Assembly: GCF_040560245.1 (NCBI RefSeq)
Contig: NZ_JAKMWP010000010.1
Length of the DNA: 64,000 nucleotides
Direction: 5' to 3' (one strand)
Origin: Morganella sibonii
GTDB taxonomy: Bacteria > Pseudomonadota > Gammaproteobacteria > Enterobacterales > Enterobacteriaceae
Shown: positions 24,626 to 33,670 of the stretch, one piece after another
How the letters are laid out: every line of letters begins with the position of its first letter
How positions within the stretch are numbered: position 1 is the first letter of the stretch
Made by a program: the position numbers and the translations under genes
The notes under the pieces: model-generated
The model's input: the letters and a program-made list of their open reading frames with translations, nothing else
What the model was told of the DNA's origin: nothing
The model's database searches: none

Positions 24626-27124
24626 TTACTGACAAGGCAGCAGCATATTAAACTGAACGTTATTATCCTTTATTTCCGGGATACGAACAGTACATTGTGT
24701 CTGTCCGCCCCAGGCCACCTTCAGCGTCTGACCTGACTGTATACCGGTCAGATAAGCTGAGCCGTTATCGGCAACGATACCGATCTCCGCATTTTTGTCA
24801 TTAATGACAGAAGCACCGAAAGGCGGATGGGTATTATCATTCATGGCAATAATACCCATGATTTTATAGCCTTCGACAACATTAAATTTCCGGTAACCAA
24901 TTGCTCCGGAGGTCAGCGTTGCCTGCTGAACGGAGGTCAGTGCTTCTGCATTATCCGGCATCGCATCAAGGTCAAGCGATAACTGTCCGCGCGAATAGGC
25001 GGTCGCCACCGGGATAACGGCTTTGCCGAACGTATTGGTCCGTACTGCTTTACCGGTGCCGCGCACATTAATATCCGCGGTACCGCTGGTGTCCGCCAGA
25101 ATACGCGGCGCCATGGTGTTGCCGCTGCGGTGGAATGCCGCACCTTCACCGGTCAGGGTAAAGCCGCCGCGTGACTGGCCGGATACCGTGATCACATTAT
25201 CCTGAATGTAGGTTCCGCTCAGTGAAAGGTAATTATTTCCCCCCTCATTGGTATAGAAACCCGCCAGGTTTACTCTGCCGTCACCTTCCCCGGCAGACAG
25301 TGAATAGTTACTTGAATTATCAATATCACTATAATAGTTCACGTTGTTACTGCGGGAATTTTTGTTGTAACTGCCGCTGTAACTGAACATGCCTCTGTTG
25401 TCATCGAGCGGAACAGACAAACTGGCGTATACGCCGTTATCTTTTGTCGAGTCTGACTCTGTCCGGTAGGCTGACATACTCAGGCTGAGATTCTTTTTCT
25501 CTCCCCAGTCAAAGTTGCGGGAAAGGGTCATGCTGTAGTTATTAATGCCCGGTTTATTCCAGAATGTCTGATGACTGTAATTCAGATAGACATTCATACG
25601 CAGAGACGGGAACACCTTGTTAAAGATGATGTTATACATCTCTTTGCTGCTGTCAGTATTTCCGCCGCGGTAGCGCAGATCCACAAACTGGTTCATGGTC
25701 ATATAACCCCGCTCTGAAAAGCGGTAACCGGCGAACGTCAGCTGGCTGTTGATGGCATCGAATTCTTTGGAATAAGTGATGCTGTAAGAGCCGCCGGCGC
25801 TATGTTGTTTACCGGAAAAATCACCCGTATTTGCCCGTGAATAAGAGACTTTCGCGGAAAAGACCCCGAACGGTGCGATATCCCGGCCAATCCCGAGAGA
25901 CACGTTCTGGTAGTCTGTTGCCGCAAGTACCCCGCCGAACAGCGTGGTGTTGTTGCTCATCCCCCGCGAGAAACTGCCTGTACCGAACGCCGGACCCTCA
26001 GTTTTGTGATCATCTGAGAGCGGTTTACCCGCCGCCAGTTTAAACAGAAACTGGCCGGGACGGATCAGCATGGAAAGGCGTGATGTTTCAATGGTGAAAT
26101 GCTGCTCACTGCCATCCTGCTCTTTAACGGTGACATTCAGTGTGCCGTCGCCGATGTAGTTCATATCACGGATACGGAACGGCCCTTTGCTGACCTGTTC
26201 CTGATAAATGATACGTTCCCCCTGGCGGATAATCACAGTGGCGTTGGTGCGGGCAACCCCGGCAACTTCCGGAGCATAGCCGCGCAGCAGCGGCGGGAAC
26301 ATATTTTCATCTGTTTCCAGGCTCAGGCCGGTGTAACGGAAGCCTTCGAACAGTTCTGAGGTCAGATACTGTTCACCGAACATCAGGCGGGCGCTGAGAT
26401 CACGAATTGCCCGGTAAGCGTAAACCTGGTTCCAGCGCCAGCTTTTTGCATGTTTCGCACTGTCACCGCCGGTCGCCTGCCATTCCGCACGTACACGCCA
26501 TGCGCCGAGATTGACACCGGTATCACCGTAGCTGATAACATCCGTTTTGCTGCTTTTATCGTTATCGCTGCCTGACTGGTAATTACTGTGGGTGATGGTG
26601 GCATTATAGTCGAATATTATTCCGGCGATGCCGTCATCCCAGCGTTCAGGCGGGTCCCACGACGGATCACTGTATGCCATGTAGGCCTGGGGTATCTGAA
26701 TGCTGAGTTTATTATCCGCAATATCACCAACCGTCTGCATCTCTGGTACGGTACGGATATCAAGACACTGCAGTGTATCCTGCTCTGTCCAGCTGACGTT
26801 ATCCTGCCATTCATTTTTCATGGCAAGCTGTTTAAATAATTCAGGTGTAATACAAGGGACTGTTATTTCCGGATCATAACCGGGAGTATAAAAAAGAATA
26901 TTTTCATCACCGGTAATAACATGGTTGTTCAGCTTTATGGCCAGAGGATAAGTGCCCGGCATAACATAATTAGCCCGGCTGAATTTAGAAAAATCAATTT
27001 CCTGACTGTCTGCATCCAGGAATGATGTATTAAAATTAACGGTCTCTTCAGCAAATGCGTTATTTATCTGAATAGCTGCAATCACAGAAGCTGTTATTAT
27101 TTTTATTGTTGTTCTGAGCTTCAT
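24626..27124 (-). CDS. mrpC: Outer-membrane fimbrial usher, PapC/MrpC family
   Basis: 832 residues, standard usher length. Signal peptide (to about residue 25), N-terminal chaperone-binding domain beginning VNFNTSFLD, 24-strand barrel interrupted by a plug with the LRGYAPEVAGVARTNATV signature (about 280), and two C-terminal domains ending in CTVRIPE and a terminal cysteine region (LLPCQ). It assembles and exports the fimbria. It follows the major subunit gene after 95 bp that include an imperfect hairpin, a usual way to reduce downstream expression. Confidence 0.92.
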   Translation of the reverse strand: MKLRTTIKIITASVIAAIQINNAFAEETVNFNTSFLDADSQEIDFSKFSRANYVMPGTYPLAIKLNNHVITGDENILFYTPGYDPEITVPCITPELFKQLAMKNEWQDNVSWTEQDTLQCLDIRTVPEMQTVGDIADNKLSIQIPQAYMAYSDPSWDPPERWDDGIAGIIFDYNATITHSNYQSGSDNDKSSKTDVISYGDTGVNLGAWRVRAEWQATGGDSAKHAKSWRWNQVYAYRAIRDLSARLMFGEQYLTSELFEGFRYTGLSLETDENMFPPLLRGYAPEVAGVARTNATVIIRQGERIIYQEQVSKGPFRIRDMNYIGDGTLNVTVKEQDGSEQHFTIETSRLSMLIRPGQFLFKLAAGKPLSDDHKTEGPAFGTGSFSRGMSNNTTLFGGVLAATDYQNVSLGIGRDIAPFGVFSAKVSYSRANTGDFSGKQHSAGGSYSITYSKEFDAINSQLTFAGYRFSERGYMTMNQFVDLRYRGGNTDSSKEMYNIIFNKVFPSLRMNVYLNYSHQTFWNKPGINNYSMTLSRNFDWGEKKNLSLSMSAYRTESDSTKDNGVYASLSVPLDDNRGMFSYSGSYNKNSRSNNVNYYSDIDNSSNYSLSAGEGDGRVNLAGFYTNEGGNNYLSLSGTYIQDNVITVSGQSRGGFTLTGEGAAFHRSGNTMAPRILADTSGTADINVRGTGKAVRTNTFGKAVIPVATAYSRGQLSLDLDAMPDNAEALTSVQQATLTSGAIGYRKFNVVEGYKIMGIIAMNDNTHPPFGASVINDKNAEIGIVADNGSAYLTGIQSGQTLKVAWGGQTQCTVRIPEIKDNNVQFNMLLPCQ

Positions 27125-27219
27125 GAAATATGCCTGCCACCGCTGACTTTATTATGCAGTGGCGGGCGCAGTCCTTGCAGACCACTGCATATACAAAAAA
27201 TTATTCAGTAACGATCCTG

Positions 27220-27810
27220 TTATTGATAAAAAATCTGGAAGTTAACCGGGGTATCGAAATGACCGGTAGTTGCCTGTTCACCGGCAACTGCGGACTGGTT
27301 ACCTTTTACATATGCTGCAAAGTTCAGCGGGGTGATCTGATCTTTGCCGCCGTTCAGGGCGTATTTCTCAGCAGGGAAACGTGAACCCAGCTCGATAGCT
27401 TTACCGCCGCTGTCGGTCAGGGCGATACCGGCATTCTGGATTGAACCCAGGCCAACATATTTGGATGTTGCAGTACCGTCTTTCAGTTCAACTGTTGGTG
27501 CGGTGAATTGGATCTGTGCCGTTTTATAAGTGCTGGTATCACAGTTTTTCAGTTCGATATTAAATGTTTTGCTATCTGTACGATAAGTACCGGTAGTCAG
27601 TTCATTACGGCTTATTTCACCGAAATCAACTGTCTGATCCAGGAATTTACTGTCGATAGAGCAAGGAACGTTATTAATAAAGCCTTTAAAATGTACAGTA
27701 CCGAGGCCACTTTTTACTTCTGGTGGCTGCACAGGATCTTCTGCCATAGCAGTACCCGCAGCAAATATAGATCCCAGAACAACTGAGAGTAATACTTTCT
27801 GAAGTTTCAT
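27220..27810 (-). CDS. mrpA: Major fimbrial subunit, MrpA-like
   Basis: 196 residues from the ATG at 27808-27810 with AAGGA seven bases upstream. Signal peptide MKLQKVLLSVVLGSIFAAG ending at AMA-EDPV. The mature pilin has the disulfide cysteines (NNVPCSIDSK and LKNCDTS) and the classical C-terminus NFQIFYQ, with penultimate tyrosine. First structural gene of the operon, so most abundantly expressed. Unlike P. mirabilis mrp, no second MrpB-like subunit gene lies between this and the usher. Confidence 0.88.
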   Translation of the reverse strand: MKLQKVLLSVVLGSIFAAGTAMAEDPVQPPEVKSGLGTVHFKGFINNVPCSIDSKFLDQTVDFGEISRNELTTGTYRTDSKTFNIELKNCDTSTYKTAQIQFTAPTVELKDGTATSKYVGLGSIQNAGIALTDSGGKAIELGSRFPAEKYALNGGKDQITPLNFAAYVKGNQSAVAGEQATTGHFDTPVNFQIFYQ

Positions 27811-27869
27811 GTTATTTCCTTTATCAGGGATATTTGTCAATATATAAGAATAATTTGTTTTGTTTTAAT

Positions 27870-27908
27870 TATTAAAATAAAAAATCCCGCGAGGCTCAGG
27901 CCGGGATT
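27870..27908 (-). terminator. Terminator-like hairpin in the leader of the fimbrial operon
   Basis: On the minus strand, stem AATCCCG / CGGGATT (27884-27890 with 27902-27908) is followed by TTTTTTATTTT. It points into the fimbrial operon, about 60-75 bp before the major subunit start. With no good gene upstream on that strand it may be an attenuator in the operon leader. Confidence 0.6.
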
Positions 27909-28272
27909 AATTGATAATAATTATAAGCAATATTCGTTGAGTGCCGGAGTATTATCATAATTGTTTATTGGAGTGTCAATTATACGGTGCAGGGGGCTGT
28001 TTTTTTATATCGCGATAACATTTAAATTTAAATGTCACTGCACAGACGGGAAGTGAGATTATATATTGAAGATGAACAAAATTCTTTCATGGAAACGACT
28101 AAAAAACAGCGGTTTGTTTGGCATCAAAAACGCATTACCTTTTATGTATATTTGATTAAGTTATATTTACAGTGATAAAGTTCATTTAGTTGGCATGTTG
28201 ACCTACGTTTAACTACGGCTAGTAATCTTAATATGCTCATATTCGGATATAGTCACTATTTACAAAACGTGT

Positions 28273-28286
28273 TTGATTTTAATCAA
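28273..28286. promoter_or_regulatory. Perfect FNR consensus box
   Basis: TTGAT-TTTA-ATCAA, an exact match to the FNR consensus, lies 463 bp upstream of the major fimbrial subunit and 1.1 kb upstream of the DUF3100 gene. It could give oxygen control to the fimbrial operon; distance to the start is long unless the leader is long. Confidence 0.5.
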
Positions 28287-29383
28287 ATACAAAAGTGATT
28301 AGTTTTAGTGGTTAGTTTTATATTAATAATTAATAACAGGTGGTAGCTGGTTGTTATCAGAAACAGATAATCCAGTTTTATTTACTATTTTTGAGTTTTG
28401 TGATGCTGATCATATGTCATACTCACCCTGAGACGACTGTTTTTTCTGTCTCTGGTCATATTGCAGTATACATCACAGTTAAGTAAATTTTACTTATGCG
28501 CTATTGGCATTGATATACCGGAATACTCTCATAGTGATGTATTTTTTAAGTAATTATGTGTGAGCGAGAGCAAAATATTTTTGAGACAGAATGACACAGA
28601 TCCCATTCAAAAAAATAAAATTACAACATAGTAACAATTTAGTAATGAAAATCCGCTAGTCTGATACCGGTCTGCCGCTTTTTCCTGAATTTCCTTCTGT
28701 TGCCGGAAAGGCAGCCACCCGGGGTGTGTCAGTGGTGAAACCCATTCTGTACAGCACTGTTTTCCGGATTTCAGCTCAGAGAACCAGAAAAATAGTCAAT
28801 ATTGTGACCTCTGTCGATATTGATGAAATAGTGTGATCTATATCTGATTTATTCATGTTCTCTGCCACAACGGCCATTTTTTCCCGGCAGTCAATTATTT
28901 TGTCATAACGGTTATAGGGAGGCAGAATAAGATGTCCACAGCCGGTCTGATTGAATAAATTCAGTATTAAAACAGGGTTTTCATTATTATATAAAATCAT
29001 TCTCATTAAAATAATCATGGCGAAGAATTAAAAAAACAAGGTCTGGTTCACATTATTGGTTTATTTGAGAATCACTATTTTTATTTTAATAAAAACCAAG
29101 CGTACTTATCGAATAATATTTTTTACAAAATTATATCATTTTGTATCTTATTGAAAATAATGAGATTTTATATTAATTGGTAACCCGAAATAAGTGTCGG
29201 AGACAGGGTTAATTAATAAATATTAATTTATCAATTTATAGCATGCCTAAAAGGCATGGCTGAGGAATTTTCGGAATATTGTCAGGAAAACAGTCCCGCG
29301 GGTAGTATGAATATGGAAAGGGTACGTTTTTATATAAATACACATGAGTAATTCTCAATAACAATTCCTATAAAGGTAACACT

Positions 29384-30181
29384 ATGGATATATTAAAAGA
29401 TAGTAAGTTGCTTTTGGTCAGCTTATTTATCATTCTTCTTGCGGAAGCGATAGGGCAAATTAAAATCAGTCTGGTGATGGTTTTTCCGATGCTCTACTCC
29501 ATGCTGATGGGTGGTATTATCAGCTTTCCGAAATTTAAAATCCTCAACGAAAAGAACATGGCGCATGCGACCTCTATCATGAGTGTGGCACTGGTGATCC
29601 TGATCGCCAAGCTGAGTACTTCCGTCGGGGCATCCTGGGAAAAAATCATTCAGGCCGGTGGTGCGCTGGTTCTGCAGGAAGTGGGCCATTTTATCGGTAC
29701 CATCCTGCTGGGTCTGCCGCTGGCTATCATGTTAGGTATGGGCCGTGAAGCAGTTGGTGCCACCTATTCTGTCGGCCGTGAGCCGAACATCGCTATCATC
29801 GAAGCCAAATACGGCTTAAGCTCACCGGAAGGCCGTGGTGTGATGGCAATGTACATCTGCGGTACGCTGTACGGTGCTGTCTGGATGGGTATCCTCGCGA
29901 GTGTGATCGCCGGTCTGGATATTCTCAGTCCGCTCGCCCTGGCGATGGGGGCAGGGGTCGGCAGCGGATCTATGCTGGCGGCAGCGGTTGCACCTCTGCT
30001 GGAGCTCTACCCTGATCAGGCGGCGGATATCCAGGCGTTCTCGTCTTCCGCGAACCTGATGTCTTCCGTGTTAGGTCTGTACATCTATATCTTCTTCTCC
30101 TTACCGTTTGCGTCTTACCTGTACAACAAATTTAAAGGAAAACGCGCAACGGCGACTGCGGATACTAATAAGGATAATTAA
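29384..30181 (+). CDS. DUF3100-type polytopic membrane protein
   Basis: 265 residues, start ATG with AAAGG upstream. About seven or eight hydrophobic segments; conserved-looking loops are GREAVGATYSVGREPNIAI and GVGSGSMLAAAVAPLLELYP, which fit the DUF3100 family as I recall it. The family often sits beside M20 amidohydrolases, as here. Together with the next small membrane protein (2 bp gap) it probably forms a transporter for the substrate or product of the hydrolase at the end of the operon. Substrate unknown. Confidence 0.7.
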   Translation: MDILKDSKLLLVSLFIILLAEAIGQIKISLVMVFPMLYSMLMGGIISFPKFKILNEKNMAHATSIMSVALVILIAKLSTSVGASWEKIIQAGGALVLQEVGHFIGTILLGLPLAIMLGMGREAVGATYSVGREPNIAIIEAKYGLSSPEGRGVMAMYICGTLYGAVWMGILASVIAGLDILSPLALAMGAGVGSGSMLAAAVAPLLELYPDQAADIQAFSSSANLMSSVLGLYIYIFFSLPFASYLYNKFKGKRATATADTNKDN

Positions 30182-30183
30182 TC

Positions 30184-30660
30184 ATGAAAAAGATGACAGA
30201 AATAGCCGTAATCCTGGTTCTGGTGGTGTTCTTTACCGCACTTGGTGATGCCGTCGGCGGGTCAATGTACGGCCGCGGTGAATTCGGGCAGGTGTTCAGC
30301 GATACGCTGCTGGCCATGGCACTGCTGGGCGGAATGTCTTTCGCGGCATACCTGATTGCGATGATCCCGCCGTTAGGCAAACTGCCGGTAATCTTCTGGG
30401 TTTCCCTGATTGCTGCCGGTCTGTGTTCACCGCTGTTCCCGTATGACAAAGAAATGATTGCTATGACCGGTAAAGTCTCTATCGCGGTTATCAGTACCAC
30501 CGTACTGGCTTTCGCGGGTCTTTCACTGGGTAAAGATATCGATAAATTCAAAGCGATTTCATGGCGCATTATCCCGGTCTCACTGGCCGTGTTCTCAGGG
30601 ACATTCTTATTTGCCGCACTTATCGGCCAACTGACGCTCTCATGGAGTGGCGTTATCTGA
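30184..30660 (+). CDS. Small membrane protein, partner of the DUF3100 protein
   Basis: 158 residues with four hydrophobic segments (about 7-25, 45-62, 68-85 and 128-152). It begins 2 bp after the DUF3100 gene and ends 19 bp before the amidohydrolase start, so all three are co-transcribed and probably form one transport-hydrolysis unit. I do not recognise a named family; the constant adjacency to DUF3100 suggests a second permease subunit, which is inference. Confidence 0.65.
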   Translation: MKKMTEIAVILVLVVFFTALGDAVGGSMYGRGEFGQVFSDTLLAMALLGGMSFAAYLIAMIPPLGKLPVIFWVSLIAAGLCSPLFPYDKEMIAMTGKVSIAVISTTVLAFAGLSLGKDIDKFKAISWRIIPVSLAVFSGTFLFAALIGQLTLSWSGVI

Positions 30661-30679
30661 TCAGAGGGGAATATTCAGC

Positions 30680-32005
30680 ATGACAATGACCAAAGAGCAA
30701 CTGAAAGCCAAAGTCTGCGAAGCGATTGCCGCCCGCAAAGGTGACATTAAAAAACTGGCAGAGAATATCTGGGCAGAGCCTGAGCTGGGTTATAAAGAAA
30801 CCCGCACAGCAAAGAAAGTCGAAGCAGCCTTTGATGCACTGGGCGTCAGCTACCGTAATCAGCTGGCTCTCACCGGTATCAAGGCCCGCCTGAAAGGCGG
30901 AAAAGGCAGTAAACGCAGTATCGCGGTGATCGGTGAGCTGGATGCCATTATCTGTGCTGAACACCCTGACGCGGATGACCAGACCGGCGCGGCTCACTGC
31001 TGCGGTCACAATGCGCAGATCGCCAATATGATGGCGGTCACTATGGGGCTGATTGATTCCGGGGCAATGGACTATCTGGCGGGGGACGTCGTGCCCTTCG
31101 CCGTTCCGGCTGAGGAATATGTGGAACTGGCCTATCGTAACAAGCTGATCGAACAGGGAAAAATCAGTTATATCGGCGGTAAGCCGGAGCTGATTTCCCT
31201 CGGTGAGTTTGATGATGTCGATATGGCACTGCAAATCCACCTGACCAGCGTTAAACCTGAGCGTGATAACGGGTTTATTGAAATCTCCACCACCACCAAC
31301 GGCTTTATCGGCAAGCTGATTAATTATAAAGGCAAACCGGCACATGCTGCGGCGGCACCGCATATGGGGATTAACGCCCTGAACGCGGCAATGATGGGTA
31401 TCATGGGTGTGAATGCTATCCGTGAAACCTTTCAGGAGAAAGATTATATCCGTTTCCACCCGATCATCACCCGGGGCGGTGATCTGGTCAACGTGACCCC
31501 GAGTGATGTGCGCATGGAAAGTTATGTCCGTGCCTCAAACGTACCGGCCATGATTGATGCCAACGAGCGCATTACCCGTGCGCTGGTGGCGGGCGCCATG
31601 TCTGTCGGTGCCGAAGTGGAAGTGAAAGATTTACCGGGCTATCTGCCGCTGTATAACAACGCCGTGCTGAATGATCTGTTACAGCAGAATGCGGAAGGTC
31701 TGATTGGTGATGAAAATGTCTGGGTTGCCGAGCATATGACCGGCAGCACTGATACCGGGGATCTGTCCCACATCATGCCGGTCAGTCATCCGTGGATTGG
31801 TTCAGTACGCGGCGGGCTGCACGGCAAAGATTATGTCGTTTTTGATGACGATATGGCCTATATCCGCCCGGCTCAGATGATGGCAATGACGATTATTGAT
31901 TTGCTGTTTGATGATGCAGCCGGTGCAGAAGATTTGCTGGCGCAGTATAAGCCGCTGATGAGTAAAGAAGAGTACCTCTCGTTTATCAGTTCTTTTAAGA
32001 ACTGA
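30680..32005 (+). CDS. M20-family amidohydrolase (AbgB/aminoacylase-like)
   Basis: 441 residues from the ATG at 30680 (AGGGG ten bases upstream; a second ATG two codons later is possible). M20D features: EPELGYKETRTAKKV, the metal-site region IGELDAI...CCGHNAQIANMM, the lid/dimerisation segment with GKPAHAAAAPHMGINALNA and the C-terminal HMTGSTDTGDLSHIMP. Related enzymes remove acyl or aminobenzoyl groups from amino acids (AbgB splits p-aminobenzoyl-glutamate). No AbgT transporter is present; the two preceding membrane proteins may fill that role. A strong terminator follows. Confidence 0.82.
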   Translation: MTMTKEQLKAKVCEAIAARKGDIKKLAENIWAEPELGYKETRTAKKVEAAFDALGVSYRNQLALTGIKARLKGGKGSKRSIAVIGELDAIICAEHPDADDQTGAAHCCGHNAQIANMMAVTMGLIDSGAMDYLAGDVVPFAVPAEEYVELAYRNKLIEQGKISYIGGKPELISLGEFDDVDMALQIHLTSVKPERDNGFIEISTTTNGFIGKLINYKGKPAHAAAAPHMGINALNAAMMGIMGVNAIRETFQEKDYIRFHPIITRGGDLVNVTPSDVRMESYVRASNVPAMIDANERITRALVAGAMSVGAEVEVKDLPGYLPLYNNAVLNDLLQQNAEGLIGDENVWVAEHMTGSTDTGDLSHIMPVSHPWIGSVRGGLHGKDYVVFDDDMAYIRPAQMMAMTIIDLLFDDAAGAEDLLAQYKPLMSKEEYLSFISSFKN

Positions 32006-32016
32006 TCATCCCCCTG

Positions 32017-32041
32017 AAGGCCCGGAAACGGGCCTTTTTTT
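32017..32041 (+). terminator. Rho-independent terminator of the DUF3100-amidohydrolase operon
   Basis: AAGGCCCG-GAAA-CGGGCCTT: an 8 bp stem with a GAAA tetraloop and a T run, 11 bp after the stop. Confidence 0.95.
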
Positions 32042-32138
32042 ATCTCTTTCGCTTTCAGAATGACGGCAAAGATCTTTCCGGTCGCTGATGATAAAATAAC
32101 CGCTGCATAACGTGATGCAGAGATTATTCAGGGACAGA

Positions 32139-33011
32139 ATGACAACTTTATCATTTCCGTTATTAATCTGTCAGTCACAGCGCCGCAGGGATGATTACCG
32201 TCCGGATGATATGCGTTGCGGTGATTTTGACTTACTTCAGCTCCGTGATCTGTTGCGGCTGCATGATGTCTCCTCACAGGTCGACCCCTGGACCATGCAG
32301 AAAGCGGAAGCAGCGTCAGGCAGTCATCCTCAGCTGATGGGGCGTGATTACACGCCGCAGGTTTTTAACCTCGGGGCGAAAGCAGTCAGCCGGATATTGT
32401 TTGATGAAATGCGGCAGTTATCCTCACAGTTTTCCTGGGCCGGTGGTTATCCGGGCGTGCTGAAAAAGCTGACTACGCATATGCAGAATGCGGATGGCCG
32501 GCCGTATCGTGACCGCGCACTGGATTATGCTTTCCGGGATAATATCCTGGATCAGGATGCGCTCAATCCGTTACAGGGGGCGGTGAAAAAAATCATTACC
32601 GCACAGATTGACTGGCAGGCGGGGAAACTCCGTGAAGATGCTGATTTGGCGGACAGTCTCCGCGAAGGGCTGAATAAAACGCTGTTTCCGGCTTATAACC
32701 GCTGGCAGGATCTGAAAAAGCGCACGCCGGTGACACTCAATGATACCTGGGCGACAGAAGTCACCCTTGATTTCCTTCACATTAAAAACAATCACTTCAC
32801 CGCACAGCTGAGTTATCAGCTTCAGGGGCATTTTGGTCTGAGTACCGCGGACATGAAACGCTTCTCTGACAGCTCCCGTTTTTTCCGGATCTGGTATGTG
32901 CTGCAGCGCTATAAGAAATTCGCGTTTAAACCGTTTGTTATCAATATCAAAGCCACCACGGAAATCAAAGGAAAAGCGCCGGGCAGCAGGACAGAAAAGA
33001 AAGAAGACTAA
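32139..33011 (+). CDS. DUF3289 (YPO3983)-like protein
   Basis: 290 residues from the ATG at 32139, preceded by AGGGA; nine further codons upstream are in frame but have no ribosome-binding site. No signal peptide. The C-terminal part (about 205-285) has the pattern I associate with DUF3289: LNDTWATEVTL, GHFGLSTADMKRF and FFRIWYVLQRYKKFAFKPFV. Function of the family is not established; some members are linked to secreted effectors, but nothing here supports that. Followed by a bidirectional terminator. Confidence 0.65.
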   Translation: MTTLSFPLLICQSQRRRDDYRPDDMRCGDFDLLQLRDLLRLHDVSSQVDPWTMQKAEAASGSHPQLMGRDYTPQVFNLGAKAVSRILFDEMRQLSSQFSWAGGYPGVLKKLTTHMQNADGRPYRDRALDYAFRDNILDQDALNPLQGAVKKIITAQIDWQAGKLREDADLADSLREGLNKTLFPAYNRWQDLKKRTPVTLNDTWATEVTLDFLHIKNNHFTAQLSYQLQGHFGLSTADMKRFSDSSRFFRIWYVLQRYKKFAFKPFVINIKATTEIKGKAPGSRTEKKED

Positions 33012-33036
33012 AAAAGACCCGCAGAGGGTCTTTTTA
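33012..33036. terminator. Bidirectional terminator between DUF3289-like and GNAT genes
   Basis: AAAAAGACCC / GGGTCTTTTT with a 5-base loop; the A and T runs on both sides suit the two convergent genes. Confidence 0.9.
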
Positions 33037-33052
33037 GCGGATATCACCGCTG

Positions 33053-33529
33053 TTATTTCAGCGGCATAATATATTCGATAGCACCGGATTTATTCGCCAC
33101 CCAGTCATACAGACGCTGACCACGGGTATTGTCTTTGTGGGTGTGCCAGTAGAGACGGCCGCACGGACGGGCCAGCGCCTGCTGCTGTACAAACTCAATC
33201 AGCTGTTTTCCGATATGCTGGCCGCGCAGCGACGGGTCCACGTACAGATCTTCCAGGTAACAGAACTCTTTTTCTGCCCAGGTTGAACGATGATAAAGAT
33301 AATGCACAAACCCGGCGACTTTACCGTCCAGTCGTGCCACGGCGCAAAACACCGGTTCTTTTTCATCAAAGAAACGTGACCAGCTGGTCAGGGTGACGTC
33401 TTCCGGAAAGCTGACCTTATAAAATTCCTGATAAGCCAGCCAGTGCGGCAGCCAGCCCGCATAATCATTCTGTGTGGCAGGTGCCACTGTCACCAGATCC
33501 AAAGCGGATGATGTCATTGTATTATTCAT
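33053..33529 (-). CDS. GNAT-family N-acetyltransferase
   Basis: 158 residues from the ATG at 33527-33529 with GAGGG seven bases upstream; an earlier ATG (33553) has a weaker site. The GNAT fold is visible, with LEDLYVDPSLRGQHIGKQLIE (motif A; the R/QxxGxG/A acetyl-CoA loop as RGQHIG) and a C-terminal RLYDWVANKSG helix. It transfers acetyl from acetyl-CoA to an amine or amino acid; substrate unknown. It is divergent from a MocR regulator 141 bp away, a typical regulator-target arrangement. Confidence 0.85.
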   Translation of the reverse strand: MNNTMTSSALDLVTVAPATQNDYAGWLPHWLAYQEFYKVSFPEDVTLTSWSRFFDEKEPVFCAVARLDGKVAGFVHYLYHRSTWAEKEFCYLEDLYVDPSLRGQHIGKQLIEFVQQQALARPCGRLYWHTHKDNTRGQRLYDWVANKSGAIEYIMPLK

Positions 33530-33670
33530 GGTGTTTCCCTCATTATTCTGCATTCTGCTGTTGTGAAGAAAACGCGCGTTTTCCGTGATGTGAAGAGTAC
33601 GTGTTATTTTGGTTCTTTATAAGATACACTTTTTGTATTTTTAACAGATCCACTTTTCAGGCAGATCACA

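Larger units (their letters stand above)
27841..29383. other. 1.5 kb AT-rich intergenic region between divergent fimbrial and DUF3100 operons
   Basis: It separates the minus-strand fimbrial operon from the plus-strand operon starting at 29384. Visible elements are the terminator-like hairpin at 27884-27908, a perfect FNR box at 28273-28286, a GAGAC/GTCTC hairpin near 28429-28454 and a short CATGCC/GGCATG hairpin at 29242-29258. An 80-codon minus-strand frame at 28776-29018 has no family I know and is probably not a gene. I found no recombinase gene and no long inverted repeats of the kind that flank the invertible mrp promoter. Confidence 0.6.

Noticed and set aside
28776..29018. 80-codon minus-strand frame in the fimbrial intergenic region
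   Set aside because: No recognisable ribosome-binding site or family, atypical composition, and it lies within AT-rich DNA; probably chance.
27841..29383. Invertible promoter element as in P. mirabilis mrp
   Set aside because: No recombinase gene adjoins and no pair of long inverted repeats was found by eye.
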